Assembly: GCA_016719105.1 (NCBI GenBank)
Contig: JADKAQ010000001.1
Location: 771,933-835,932, forward strand
Reading direction: 5' to 3'
From: Gemmatimonadota bacterium
Lineage (GTDB): Bacteria; Gemmatimonadota; Gemmatimonadetes; Gemmatimonadales; Gemmatimonadaceae
Length of the DNA stretch: 64,000 nt
Under the pieces are notes generated by a model, which saw only the letters and a list, made by a program, of their open reading frames with translations, did not search any database and was not told where the DNA came from. Every line of letters begins with the position of its first letter. The first letter of the stretch is position 1. This document shows, piece after piece, positions 36,538 to 44,843 of the stretch. Made by a program: the position numbers and the translations under genes.

Positions 36538-38102
36538 GCCGCGTCGACCGGGATCGTCCGGCCGTGGACCAGTGCCTCGGCGTGCCGTCGTGCGGCGATC
36601 CGCATCGCGTCCAGCACCCGCAGGCCGTGTCGGGCAAGGATCGGGATGAGGTTCAGCGCGCGCTCCTGCTTCGTCCCGCCGGGATAGAGCGCGCCGCGCA
36701 GTGTGGCCACGTCGCGCCGCATGTCGACGTCGCGACGCTTGAGCGCGGCCACCAACCGACGCTCCAGTCGCTCGGCGCGCCACGTCATCTGCCGTCGCAT
36801 GCCATCGACGACGGCGCGTGGCAGCAGTGCGTCCTCGCCGTGCAGCACGTCGGCCAGCGCCGCCGCCTCGCGCTCGATCCCCTCGCGCATCGATTCCAGC
36901 GCGCGCAGGACCGGTTCGGGCGCCGACCGTCGCGCCAGGCGACCCTCCACCGCATCGGCATCGGAGAGCTCCTCGCGGGTCACCTCGCGTGTGGCCAACA
37001 GTGTGCCCACGTGGGGCTCGACGATTGTGCACGACCAGCGCGGCACGACCAGCGGCACTGCCACGCCTAACGCCTGCGCCACCGCGCCGACCTGCGCGAA
37101 GTAGGCGATCTCGCCAGGGCCGGCGACGTAGGCGACCGTCGGGAGGATCGCGCGCTCGACGACCGGGCGCAGGAGCACGTTGGGCGAGAGGCGTTCCGAC
37201 GCGTCCCCGGCGACTTGGCTCGCCAGCCGCAACGGCACCCGGACCTTGCGTCCCTCCTCGCGCCCGAACACGAGCGACAGCCCCGCCACGTCCGCCACCT
37301 GCGGCTCGATACCGGCGGCACGCAGCTCCGCGCTTCGCGCCAGGAGCGCCGACTCGACCTCGCTGCCATGCGTGAGCGCCCGTTCCAGCCAGGGACGCTC
37401 CGCGGCCAGCAGCGCCGGATGCGACGCGTCCAGCACGGCGATCCCGAGCGGCTGCAACAGGACGCGCAGCAACGTGAGGTACGCCCCGCCCACCGTTTGT
37501 CCGGGATGGTAGGCCAGGCGCACCGCGTCGAGCACGCCCGGGTCCACGGCCGACCCGGCCGACTCGGCCAGCCGCTCCAGGGCCCCGGAGACGTCGCCCA
37601 GCGGATGCTCGTGCATGGGGAGCCCGTCCAGCGCCGGCCCCGGCATCGACAGCCGCAACCCTCCGCCGGGCCCCGCCACCCAGGTGTCGCGGGCCTCGGC
37701 AAAGTCCGCGTCATCCGTGGCGGCCCAGAACACCGGTGCGGTCGGTACGCCCGTCACCCGCTCGATCGCGTCGGCGAGTTCGAGGGCGGCCAGCGCCTTG
37801 GACCAGGTGTAGACGGGCCCCCCGAAAAGCCCTGGCTGCTGCCCCGTCGTCACGACGACCCCGCCGGCAGCGGCGACGCGTTCGAGACGGTCGCGCGCCG
37901 CGCCGCTCGCGCCAAAGGCCAGGGAGAGGCGCGAGGACCAGTCGGGCGCCACCGATCGTCGCACCTCGTCGGCGCGCGCACGCCACCCCTCAGGGGAGGC
38001 GGGGCGCGCCGGGTACCAGTGCGTGGGGGCATCGCCCGCGATCAGTTGACGGGCCAGCGGCCCACCCCCGAGCCCCTCCGTGATGATGCGCGGGAGTGTC
38101 AT
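36534..38102 (-). CDS. bshC: Bacillithiol biosynthesis cysteine-adding enzyme BshC
   Basis: Adds cysteine to glucosaminyl-malate in the last step of bacillithiol synthesis. 522 residues; the strongest signature is 'VVTTGQQPGLFGGPVYTWSK' (about residues 84-103), followed by 'FWAATDDADFAEA'. A long charged helical segment occupies about residues 410-470. BshC is the most specific marker of bacillithiol production; bshA and bshB are not in the window. ATG 38102 is preceded by a 280-base gap with no gene. Confidence 0.92.
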   Translation of the reverse strand: MTLPRIITEGLGGGPLARQLIAGDAPTHWYPARPASPEGWRARADEVRRSVAPDWSSRLSLAFGASGAARDRLERVAAAGGVVVTTGQQPGLFGGPVYTWSKALAALELADAIERVTGVPTAPVFWAATDDADFAEARDTWVAGPGGGLRLSMPGPALDGLPMHEHPLGDVSGALERLAESAGSAVDPGVLDAVRLAYHPGQTVGGAYLTLLRVLLQPLGIAVLDASHPALLAAERPWLERALTHGSEVESALLARSAELRAAGIEPQVADVAGLSLVFGREEGRKVRVPLRLASQVAGDASERLSPNVLLRPVVERAILPTVAYVAGPGEIAYFAQVGAVAQALGVAVPLVVPRWSCTIVEPHVGTLLATREVTREELSDADAVEGRLARRSAPEPVLRALESMREGIEREAAALADVLHGEDALLPRAVVDGMRRQMTWRAERLERRLVAALKRRDVDMRRDVATLRGALYPGGTKQERALNLIPILARHGLRVLDAMRIAARRHAEALVHGRTIPVDAA

Positions 38103-38177
38103 GCCGCTACCGCCCCCGATCGGGAGCCGATCCGGCGCGCTTCAATGCCCGGTCGTGAGCCACGCTCGGGGTCCACT

Positions 38178-38196
38178 CCCCGCATCGGCTGCGGGG
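38178..38196. other. Small hairpin in the gene-free gap between rlmH and bshC
   Basis: CCCCGCA (38178-38184) and TGCGGGG (38190-38196) form a 7-bp stem with a 5-base loop. No T-run follows on either strand. It may end rlmH transcripts. The rest of 38,103-38,382 shows no gene or promoter I can support. Confidence 0.3.
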
Positions 38197-38382
38197 GACG
38201 GCAACATCGGCTGTCGGGTGCGAGGGGCATGAGGCAAGTCGGCAGGGCGTCCTGACGTGCGAGGGACGGCTGCCGTCTCCTCGACCACGTGACCGCGGCG
38301 AAATCTCGCGTGGTGGCTGGGGATTTGGCGAGGCCGGGAGGACGGAAAAGATCGCCCCAGTTCGGGGGGCCGTCGACGCCGG

Positions 38383-38841
38383 CTAGGCCTTGTGGTACGG
38401 CTCCCGCCTAACGATCGTCCCCGCGCGATACAGCTGCTCGACCAGCACCAGGCGCGCCAGCTCGTGCGGCAGGGTGAATGGGGCCAGCGTGATACGGCGA
38501 GCCGCCGCCTCCCGAACCGCCGGGGCCAGTCCGTAGGCGCCACCGATGACGAACGAGACGTCGCGCCCCCCCTCCCGTAGCCGTTGGAGCCATTCGGAGA
38601 AGGCGGTCGAGCTGAGGGAGTCGCCGCGCTCGTCGCACGCGATCAGCACCGAGTCTGCAGCCCGTTCCAGGAGACGCTCGCCCTCGCGCCGCATCGCCAC
38701 CGCGGCATCGCGCCCATGCTCTTCCTTCACCTCGACGATTTCGAGCGGCCAGTACCGGATGGCCCGCGTCTCGTACGAGGCAATCATCTCGGCCAGTGCC
38801 GGCTCGCGCACGCGCCCCACCACCACGAGGCGCATCCTCAT
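38383..38841 (-). CDS. rlmH: 23S rRNA (pseudouridine(1915)-N(3))-methyltransferase RlmH
   Basis: SPOUT-class methyltransferase that modifies pseudouridine 1915 in helix 69 of 23S rRNA. About 152 residues; seen 'YWPLEIVEVKEEHGRD', 'VLIACDERGDSLSSTAFSEW', and the knotted SAM site 'VSFVIGGAYGLAPAV' with 'ITLAPFTLPHELARLVLVEQ' and the C-terminal 'YRAGTIVRREPYHK'. ATG 38841 or 38835 both fit. The gdh-side terminator hairpin ends only 13 bases before this start on the transcript. Confidence 0.95.
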   Translation of the reverse strand: MRMRLVVVGRVREPALAEMIASYETRAIRYWPLEIVEVKEEHGRDAAVAMRREGERLLERAADSVLIACDERGDSLSSTAFSEWLQRLREGGRDVSFVIGGAYGLAPAVREAAARRITLAPFTLPHELARLVLVEQLYRAGTIVRREPYHKA

Positions 38842-38853
38842 GCGAGCGACAAC

Positions 38854-38882
38854 GGGCGGCGAGGCCAATGGCCGCGCCGCCC
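38854..38882 (-). terminator. Terminator hairpin after gdh, directly upstream of rlmH
   Basis: GGGCGGCG (38854-38861) pairs with CGCCGCCC (38875-38882), and inside it GGCC (38863-38866) pairs with GGCC (38870-38873) around AAT. It lies 44 bases past the gdh stop. The tail on the minus strand (GTTGTCGC) is only weakly T-rich. Confidence 0.6.
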
Positions 38883-38925
38883 GCTCACGTTCAATTCGCT
38901 GGCGCCGTGCCGACGCGCCACGCCC

Positions 38926-40232
38926 TTACGCGTAGATGCCGCGGAGGCGATGCACCGTGGCGACGCGCGAAATCGACAGCATGTAGGCCGCCGTGCGCAT
39001 GTTCACCTTGTGCTGCTTGGACAGCTCGAGCACGTCGCGGAACGACTTCACCATCAGGTCGCGCAGTCGATCGTTCACCACGTCCTCGCTCCAGAAGTAC
39101 CCGCCGCGGTCCTGCACCCACTCGAAGTACGAGACCGTGACGCCACCGGCGTTGGCGAGGATGTCGGGAATCACGAAGATCCCCTTCTCGTCGAGGATGG
39201 CATCGGCGGCGGCGGTGGTCGGACCGTTCGCCCCTTCGCAGATGATCTTGGCGCGGATCTTGGACGCGACCTTGGTCGTGATGACGTTCTCCAGCGCCGC
39301 CGGCACCAGGACGTCCACGTCCAGCGTCAGCAATTCCTCGTTGGAGATGATGTCGCCCTTCGTGTACCCCTCCAGCACCTTGTTCTTCTTCACGTAGGCG
39401 ATGGCGTCGTCGACGTCGAAGCCGGCGGCGTTGTAGTACGCCCCGCTGCGGTCCCCGATCGCGACGACCTTGCACCCTTCGCGCGCCAGCAGCTGCGCGG
39501 TGACAGACCCCACGTTGCCGAAGCCCTGCACGGCGACGGTTGTCCCCTTGACGCTCATCCCCAAGTGGGCCAGGGCCTCCTTCGTGACGAACATGCAGCC
39601 GCGCCCCGTCGCCTCGCGGCGTCCGAGCGAGCCGCCCATCTCGATCGGCTTTCCGGTCACCACCGCCGTCACCGTGTGGCGCATCTGCATGGAGTAGGTA
39701 TCCATGATCCACGCCATCACGCGCTCGTTGGTGTTGACGTCGGGGGCCGGCACGTCCGAGTCGGGGCCGAGCAACTGCATGATCCCCGAGGTGTAACGAC
39801 GCGTCAGGCGCTCCAGCTCTCCGGCGCTCATCTTGAGCGGATCACAGATCACGCCGCCCTTGGCACCACCGAAGGGCACGTTCACCACGGCGCACTTCCA
39901 GGTCATCCAGGCGGCGAGCGCGGTCACCTCGTCCAGCGTGACCTGCGTGTCGAAACGAATGCCCCCCTTCGCCGGTCCGCGCGACGTATTGTAGAGGACG
40001 CGAATCCCTCGAACACCTCGATCTCACCGTTGTCCATCATGACGGGGCACGACACGATCAACTGCTTTTCCGGCTTGCGCAGCACCTTGTAGAGCCCGGG
40101 CTCCAGGTCGAGCAGTTCGGCCGCGCGATCGAAGCGCGACATCATCGCTTCGAAAGGGTTTTCTTCGTTGAGGAAACGATCTTTGTCCGGCTGGACGATT
40201 GCGTTCGTCGGGAGGCGGAGATCGGTTGGCAT
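38926..40232 (-). CDS. Glu/Leu/Phe/Val dehydrogenase (glutamate dehydrogenase-like), broken by an apparent one-base deletion
   Basis: NAD(P)-dependent oxidative deaminase, most like GdhA/GluDH. Two frames are needed. The N-terminal part starts at ATG 40232 and reads to 'IEVFEG' near 40006; the rest continues one frame over with 'RVLYNTSRGPAKGGIRF', 'VPFGGAKGGV' (catalytic Lys), the Rossmann 'VQGFGNVGSVTAQLL' and 'ILANAGGVTVSYFEWVQ' to the stop at 38926. Both parts match the family without gap, so one base (as in TAT read as TT) seems missing near 40003-40007. Restored length is about 435 residues, normal. Either a sequence error or a recent null allele. Confidence 0.88.
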
Positions 40233-40266
40233 GTGGTAGTTCAGTGGACCGGCCTGATGCCGGTGG

Positions 40267-41298
40267 TTAGCGGATGGTGGGGGCGTGCGAACGAGCGTCG
40301 AGCACCTGGCGAATCGCCGCGTCATACGCCGGCTCGCCCGATTCGAGGGTCAAGCGCTGCGAAACATACCACAGGGGCACGGAGGCGCGAGGCCACATCG
40401 CCCCGAGCTTGACCGCGTCCTTCAGCGTACAGACGACACAGCCACCGTGCGGGGCACGTCGCAGGATTTCGGTGACCTCGGACGCCGAAAACCGGTGGTG
40501 ATCTGGAAACGATACCAGCTCCACGTCGGCCCCCTCCCGTTCCAGCTGACGTCCGAAGGCACCCGGCGCGCCGATCCCCGTGACCGCCAGGACCGATTCG
40601 CCCCGCAGCGTCGACAACGCCCGAGTTTCCCCGTCCCCTCCAACTCGCCGCAACACGTCGAGCTGAAAGGCGACCGTTGCCGTGGGCGCCGTCGTCAGGC
40701 GCGCCACCGCATCGCGAACCCCCAGCGCCTCCTCGGCCGACGCCGTCTTGCGCGTCACGAGAACCAACGTCGCGCGACCCAGGGAAGCCGGCGGCTCACG
40801 GTACCGCCCCGCAGGGAGCAGCCGATGCGGGGGGCGCCACTGCTCTGCGGCCACGAGGACGACGTCGACCTCGCGTCGAGCCCAGCGGTGCTGGAAGGCG
40901 TCGTCGAGTACCACGACATCGCAGCCGCGCGAGCGCGCCTCCGCGCTGGCGGCCACACGATCGGGACTCGTTAGGACCGGCACATCCGGATTGAGGATGG
41001 CGTGCACCGCGGGCTCGTCGTCACCGTAGCCGCGCAGGATCAGCGCCGGTCGCCCTCCCCCCGCCACGAGCCGCCGCGCGATGTCCGCGGCGACCGGCGT
41101 CTTCCCCGTCCCCCCGACCGAGAGGTTCCCCACCGAGATCGCCGGCAGCGCGGTGGGACGACTCCGCAGGAACCCGGCATCGAACAGGGCGTTGCGCCCG
41201 GCGACCCCGACGCCGTACAGCCAGCCGAGCGGGGCGAGCAACGCGCGTGCACCGCGCGCCGCCAGTTCCTCCCCCTCCCACACGGCGGCCGGGTCCAT
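40267..41298 (-). CDS. lpxK: Tetraacyldisaccharide 4'-kinase
   Basis: Phosphorylates the 4' position of the lipid A disaccharide precursor at the inner membrane. 343 residues; N-terminal amphipathic/hydrophobic helix, Walker A 'GNLSVGGTGKTPVAADIARR', 'VLDDAFQHR' (family motif) and 'FPDHHRFS'. ATG 41298 lies three bases after the stop of the DUF374 gene. It is the last lipid A gene in this leftward run. Confidence 0.95.
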   Translation of the reverse strand: MDPAAVWEGEELAARGARALLAPLGWLYGVGVAGRNALFDAGFLRSRPTALPAISVGNLSVGGTGKTPVAADIARRLVAGGGRPALILRGYGDDEPAVHAILNPDVPVLTSPDRVAASAEARSRGCDVVVLDDAFQHRWARREVDVVLVAAEQWRPPHRLLPAGRYREPPASLGRATLVLVTRKTASAEEALGVRDAVARLTTAPTATVAFQLDVLRRVGGDGETRALSTLRGESVLAVTGIGAPGAFGRQLEREGADVELVSFPDHHRFSASEVTEILRRAPHGGCVVCTLKDAVKLGAMWPRASVPLWYVSQRLTLESGEPAYDAAIRQVLDARSHAPTIR

Positions 41299-41301
41299 TC
41301 G

Positions 41302-41961
41302 TTAGGTCTCGTCGGGCTGGCAGACCGACATCAGGAGCGACGTGAACCGGGGGACCTCGCCCTCCGCCTCTCGCGTGGAGGTCGCATGCACCGGGGTGGC
41401 CACGGTGGTCGTGACCGTCACCCGCGCGAACGGCTTCGGGAGGACGAACCGATCCCACGAGCGAAAGCGCCACGCCCGGTCGACGTCGACCCCGAAGGCG
41501 ATCACCGGCGCCCCGGCCCGCATCGCTGCCACTAGCGCGCCCGGGGCGAAGGCCCGACGCGGGCCGCGCGGACCGTCAGGGGTCACCGCCACCTCATGCC
41601 CGGCCTCGAGCTCGCGCACCAGCTCGAGGAGCGCGCGCGCCCCGCCGCGGCTCGACGACCCGCGCACGAGGCGAAAGCCGATGGTGGCGCAGAAGCGCGC
41701 GATGATCTCGCCGTCGGCGTGGCTGCTGATCAGCGCGGTGATTCCCTGCCCTCGAAAGGCCCACAGCGCAGGCAACAGCTCCCCGTGCCAGACCACGAAC
41801 ACCGCACCGCGTTTCGCGGCGCGGACCTCCCGAAGCCCCTCTCCCCCGCGGGTCGTCACCCGCCAGGTCATCGCCAGCAAGCGAATCAGCCCCCCACCGA
41901 CGGTCGCGGCGACCGCGACCCGCAGCCGCCGCCGCCAGCCCTCGGGGCGCCCGTCGCTCAC
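41302..41961 (-). CDS. DUF374 lysophospholipid acyltransferase-family protein
   Basis: 219 residues with the PlsC/LpxL-type fold. The acyltransferase motif appears as 'VFVVWHGELLPAL' (short HxxxL form used by DUF374), 'ALISSHADGEI', and the second motif 'VAVTPDGPRGPRR'. One N-terminal hydrophobic stretch (about residues 15-30) may bind the membrane. Its position between lpxB and lpxK suggests acylation of lipid A, perhaps instead of LpxL/LpxM; this is inference. Overlaps lpxB by four bases. Confidence 0.85.
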   Translation of the reverse strand: MSDGRPEGWRRRLRVAVAATVGGGLIRLLAMTWRVTTRGGEGLREVRAAKRGAVFVVWHGELLPALWAFRGQGITALISSHADGEIIARFCATIGFRLVRGSSSRGGARALLELVRELEAGHEVAVTPDGPRGPRRAFAPGALVAAMRAGAPVIAFGVDVDRAWRFRSWDRFVLPKPFARVTVTTTVATPVHATSTREAEGEVPRFTSLLMSVCQPDET

Positions 41962-43088
41962 CGCACCAGCTCCGCCGCCATTTGTGCCACGCGCTCCGCG
42001 GCCCCGGGCGTCCCCAGCATGGCGCGCACCTCGCCTAACGCCCGCTGCTGCTCCGCGCGCACCGGGCTCCCGTCCTCCAGGAGGTCCCCCAGGGTCTCGA
42101 CGATCCGCGCCGGGACCAGGTCATCCTGCACGAACTCCCTGGCGACCTCGCGCCCGGCCACGACATTCACCAGCCCGATGAACGGGATCTTGACCAGGCG
42201 ACGAGCGATCGCGTGGGTCCAACCGCTCGTGCGATAGGCCACCACCAGCGGGCATCCCGCCACCGCCGCCTCCAGCGTCGTCGTCCCGCTCTTGCATAAC
42301 GCGGCGTCGGCGGCGCGCAGCACCGCGAACGACGCGCCGTGCACCTGACGATACGGACAGCGCGCCGGGTCGAGTGTCACCGTCGGCGCCGCACTCACCA
42401 CGACCTCCAGCCCGGGATACCGCGCCTCGAGAAGGCGCGCCGTCGCTACGAAGTCGTCGAGATGGCGTGCGATCTCCTGCGCACGGCTCCCGGGGAACAG
42501 CGCCAGCACGCGTCGCGATTCGGCAATCCCGAGTTGGCGGCGGGCCTCCGCCTGCGTCGGAAGTGCCAGCGCCCGGTCCAGCAACGGATGCCCGACGAAG
42601 GTCGCGTCGATCCCGTGCTGCCGGAGCAACGCCTCCTCGAACGGGAGGATCACCGCCGCCTTCGTGATCAGGCGCGAGAGCTTCGGCAGGCGGTTCGCCC
42701 CCCACGCCCACACCTGCGGGGTGATGTAGTACAGCACCGGGACCCCATGTCGGCGCGCGGCCTCCGCGACCTTCATGTTGAAGCCGGGATAGTCGATCGT
42801 GATGAGCAGCGCCACATTGCCGCTGGCGAGACGTCGTTCCAGCTGCCGCAGCAACAGCCAGTGGTGCGGCACCTTGCGCAGCACCTCCACGAACCCCATC
42901 ACCGCCATCTTCTCGGCGTCCTCGAGGAGCTCGACGCCGGCATTCCGCATGTTGCGCCCTCCCATGCCGACCAGCCGAAGGTCGGGGCGCAACACCGCCA
43001 GGGCCCGCGCGAGCCCGGCCGCGTGCAGATCGCCGGAGGCCTCGCCGGCGATCACCAGGACCTCACGCACGCGCGCGCTCCGGCCCAC
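41958..43088 (-). CDS. lpxB: Lipid-A-disaccharide synthase
   Basis: GT-B (family 19) enzyme that joins lipid X and UDP-diacylglucosamine. 376 residues; 'IAGEASGDLHAAGLARAL', 'DYPGFNMKVAEAARRHG', 'YYITPQVWAWGANRLPKL' and 'FVGHPLLDR' are hallmarks. GTG 43088 overlaps the upstream gene by 26 bases; a GTG at 43070, nearer the conserved 'VLVIAGEASGD', is a possible alternative. Confidence 0.95.
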   Translation of the reverse strand: MGRSARVREVLVIAGEASGDLHAAGLARALAVLRPDLRLVGMGGRNMRNAGVELLEDAEKMAVMGFVEVLRKVPHHWLLLRQLERRLASGNVALLITIDYPGFNMKVAEAARRHGVPVLYYITPQVWAWGANRLPKLSRLITKAAVILPFEEALLRQHGIDATFVGHPLLDRALALPTQAEARRQLGIAESRRVLALFPGSRAQEIARHLDDFVATARLLEARYPGLEVVVSAAPTVTLDPARCPYRQVHGASFAVLRAADAALCKSGTTTLEAAVAGCPLVVAYRTSGWTHAIARRLVKIPFIGLVNVVAGREVAREFVQDDLVPARIVETLGDLLEDGSPVRAEQQRALGEVRAMLGTPGAAERVAQMAAELVR

Positions 43089-44055
43089 CGGCGAGCGACG
43101 TGCGCGTACGCTCGATCTCCTGCACGATGCGCATGGCCACCGCTAGGGCTTCACGACCGTCCGCCCCCGTCACGGTCACGGGCGAGCGCCCGAGCACGGC
43201 ATCGATGAACGAGCGAAACTCGAGCCGCAATGGTTCGCCCTCAGGGGCCTCGAGCGGGATGCGCTCGACGAACGCCTCCAGGGCTTGCGGGGCCTTGGTC
43301 AGCTCCGCCAGGTCCACGTCGCCCCGAATGCGATAGAACTCGCCGTTCCCCGCGCCCAGGTCGAGCGACAGGTAGCCCGACGGCTGGAAGATGCGCAGCT
43401 TCCGCATGCGTTCCCGCGACACGCGACTCGCCGTGACGTTGGCCACCGCCCCCGACTGAAAGGTGATGCGCGCGTTGGCGATGTCGACGAACGGGGTGAG
43501 CACGGGGATCCCGACCGCCGCGACGTCCTGCGCGCCGCTCTTCACCAACGTGAGCAGCAGGTCGATGTCGTGGATCATGAGGTCGAGCACCACCGCCACG
43601 TCCGAGCCGCGCGGATTGAACGGCGCGAGCCGATCGCTCTCGAGGAAGCGCGGACGATCGACGTACGGCATCGCCGCGCGAATCGCACGGTTGAAGCGCT
43701 CCACATGTCCCGTCTGCACGAGCGCACCGCTCCGCGACGCCAGGTCGAGCAACTCGTCCGCCTCGGCGAGCGTCGCCGTCAGCGGCTTCTCGATGAGGAC
43801 GTGCTTGCCGCGGGCCACGGCCTCCTTCGCCACGGCGAAGTGCGCCGGCGTGGGCACCACGATCGTCAGCGCGTCACAGGCGTCGATCAGCGACTGCGTC
43901 TCGGCGAACGATGGCACGCCGAGTTCGGACGCGACCTGCGCGGCCCGCTCGACGCGCGCCTCGTGGAAGCCCACGAACGTCACATCCTCCATCTCCCGCA
44001 TGATGCGGACGTGATGGTAGCCTAACGCCCCGGCGCCGATGACGCCGACGCGCAT
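43063..44055 (-). CDS. Gfo/Idh/MocA-family oxidoreductase (GnnA-like by position)
   Basis: About 330 residues. N-terminal Rossmann domain 'MRVGVIGAGALGYHHVRIM', then 'KHVLIEKPLTATLAEADELL' (the EKP motif with catalytic Lys) and 'VQTGHVERFNRA', and a C-terminal beta-sheet substrate domain. It lies between lpxA and lpxB. In Acidithiobacillus the oxidoreductase GnnA occupies this place and makes the 3-keto sugar for a diamino lipid A; its partner transaminase GnnB is not here. ATG 44055 matches the conserved start; TTG 44070, overlapping the lpxA stop, is an alternative. Confidence 0.88.
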   Translation of the reverse strand: MRVGVIGAGALGYHHVRIMREMEDVTFVGFHEARVERAAQVASELGVPSFAETQSLIDACDALTIVVPTPAHFAVAKEAVARGKHVLIEKPLTATLAEADELLDLASRSGALVQTGHVERFNRAIRAAMPYVDRPRFLESDRLAPFNPRGSDVAVVLDLMIHDIDLLLTLVKSGAQDVAAVGIPVLTPFVDIANARITFQSGAVANVTASRVSRERMRKLRIFQPSGYLSLDLGAGNGEFYRIRGDVDLAELTKAPQALEAFVERIPLEAPEGEPLRLEFRSFIDAVLGRSPVTVTGADGREALAVAMRIVQEIERTRTSLAGGPERARA

Positions 44056-44066
44056 CCTGGGCCCGG

Positions 44067-44843
44067 TCAAATCACCACCCCTCGGCCGGAGTCCTCGAGG
44101 AAACGCAGGAAGTGATCCACCTCGGCCATCGGCTGCAACTCCGAGCGCGCGCGCTCCATGGCCTGCGACACGTTGAGCTCCGAGCGGAAGAACAGGCGAT
44201 ACGCGCGCTTGAGCTCACGCACCGTCTCCTCCGAGAAGCCACTCCGCTGCAGGCCGACGCTGTTGAGCCCATACAGCTTCACCGGGTTCCCGACCGCCTT
44301 GAGGAACGGCGGGACGTCCTTCGCCACGCGCGAGCACCCACCAACGAAGGCGTGCTTGCCGATCTTCACGAACTGGTGCACGGCGACGAGGCCAGAGATG
44401 ATCACCCGGTCCTCGACCGTCACGTGCCCGGCCAGCTGCGTCCCGTTGGAGATGATGACGCCATCGCCCACGTGGCAGTCATGCGCCAGGTGTACGTACG
44501 ACATCAGGAAGCAGCCGCGCCCCACCGTCGTGCGATACGACTGCGACGTGCCGCGATTGATCGTCGTATACTCGCGAATCCGCGTCCCCTCGCCGATCTC
44601 GACCCAGGTCTCCTCGCCCTTGAACTTGAGATCCTGCGGGTCACCGCCGAGCACCGACCCGATGCCGACCACCACGTGCGGGGCGAGCTTCACGTTACGC
44701 TCGAGCACGGCGCGCGCTTCGATCACGCAGCCGTCGCCCAGCTCGCACTGTTCGCCCACGATGGCGAACGGGCCGATCCTGACCCCCTCGCCTAACGCCG
44801 CCTGCGGCGAGACGATCGCCGTGGGATGGATGACGGTGCTCAT
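44067..44843 (-). CDS. lpxA: Acyl-ACP--UDP-N-acetylglucosamine O-acyltransferase
   Basis: First lipid A enzyme; transfers 3-hydroxyacyl to UDP-GlcNAc (or its 3-amino form). 258 residues of left-handed beta-helix built from hexapeptide repeats ('IHPTAIVSPQAALGEGVRIG'), the catalytic His region 'MSYVHLAHDCHVG', and the C-terminal helical bundle ('LKRAYRLFFRSELNVSQAME'). ATG 44843 overlaps the lpxC/fabZ stop by four bases. Confidence 0.96.
   Translation of the reverse strand: MSTVIHPTAIVSPQAALGEGVRIGPFAIVGEQCELGDGCVIEARAVLERNVKLAPHVVVGIGSVLGGDPQDLKFKGEETWVEIGEGTRIREYTTINRGTSQSYRTTVGRGCFLMSYVHLAHDCHVGDGVIISNGTQLAGHVTVEDRVIISGLVAVHQFVKIGKHAFVGGCSRVAKDVPPFLKAVGNPVKLYGLNSVGLQRSGFSEETVRELKRAYRLFFRSELNVSQAMERARSELQPMAEVDHFLRFLEDSGRGVVI

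Noticed and set aside
38142..38543. Minus-strand frame across the rlmH-bshC gap
   Set aside because: Mostly Arg/Pro/Ser and overlapping rlmH in another frame; no ribosome site or motif.
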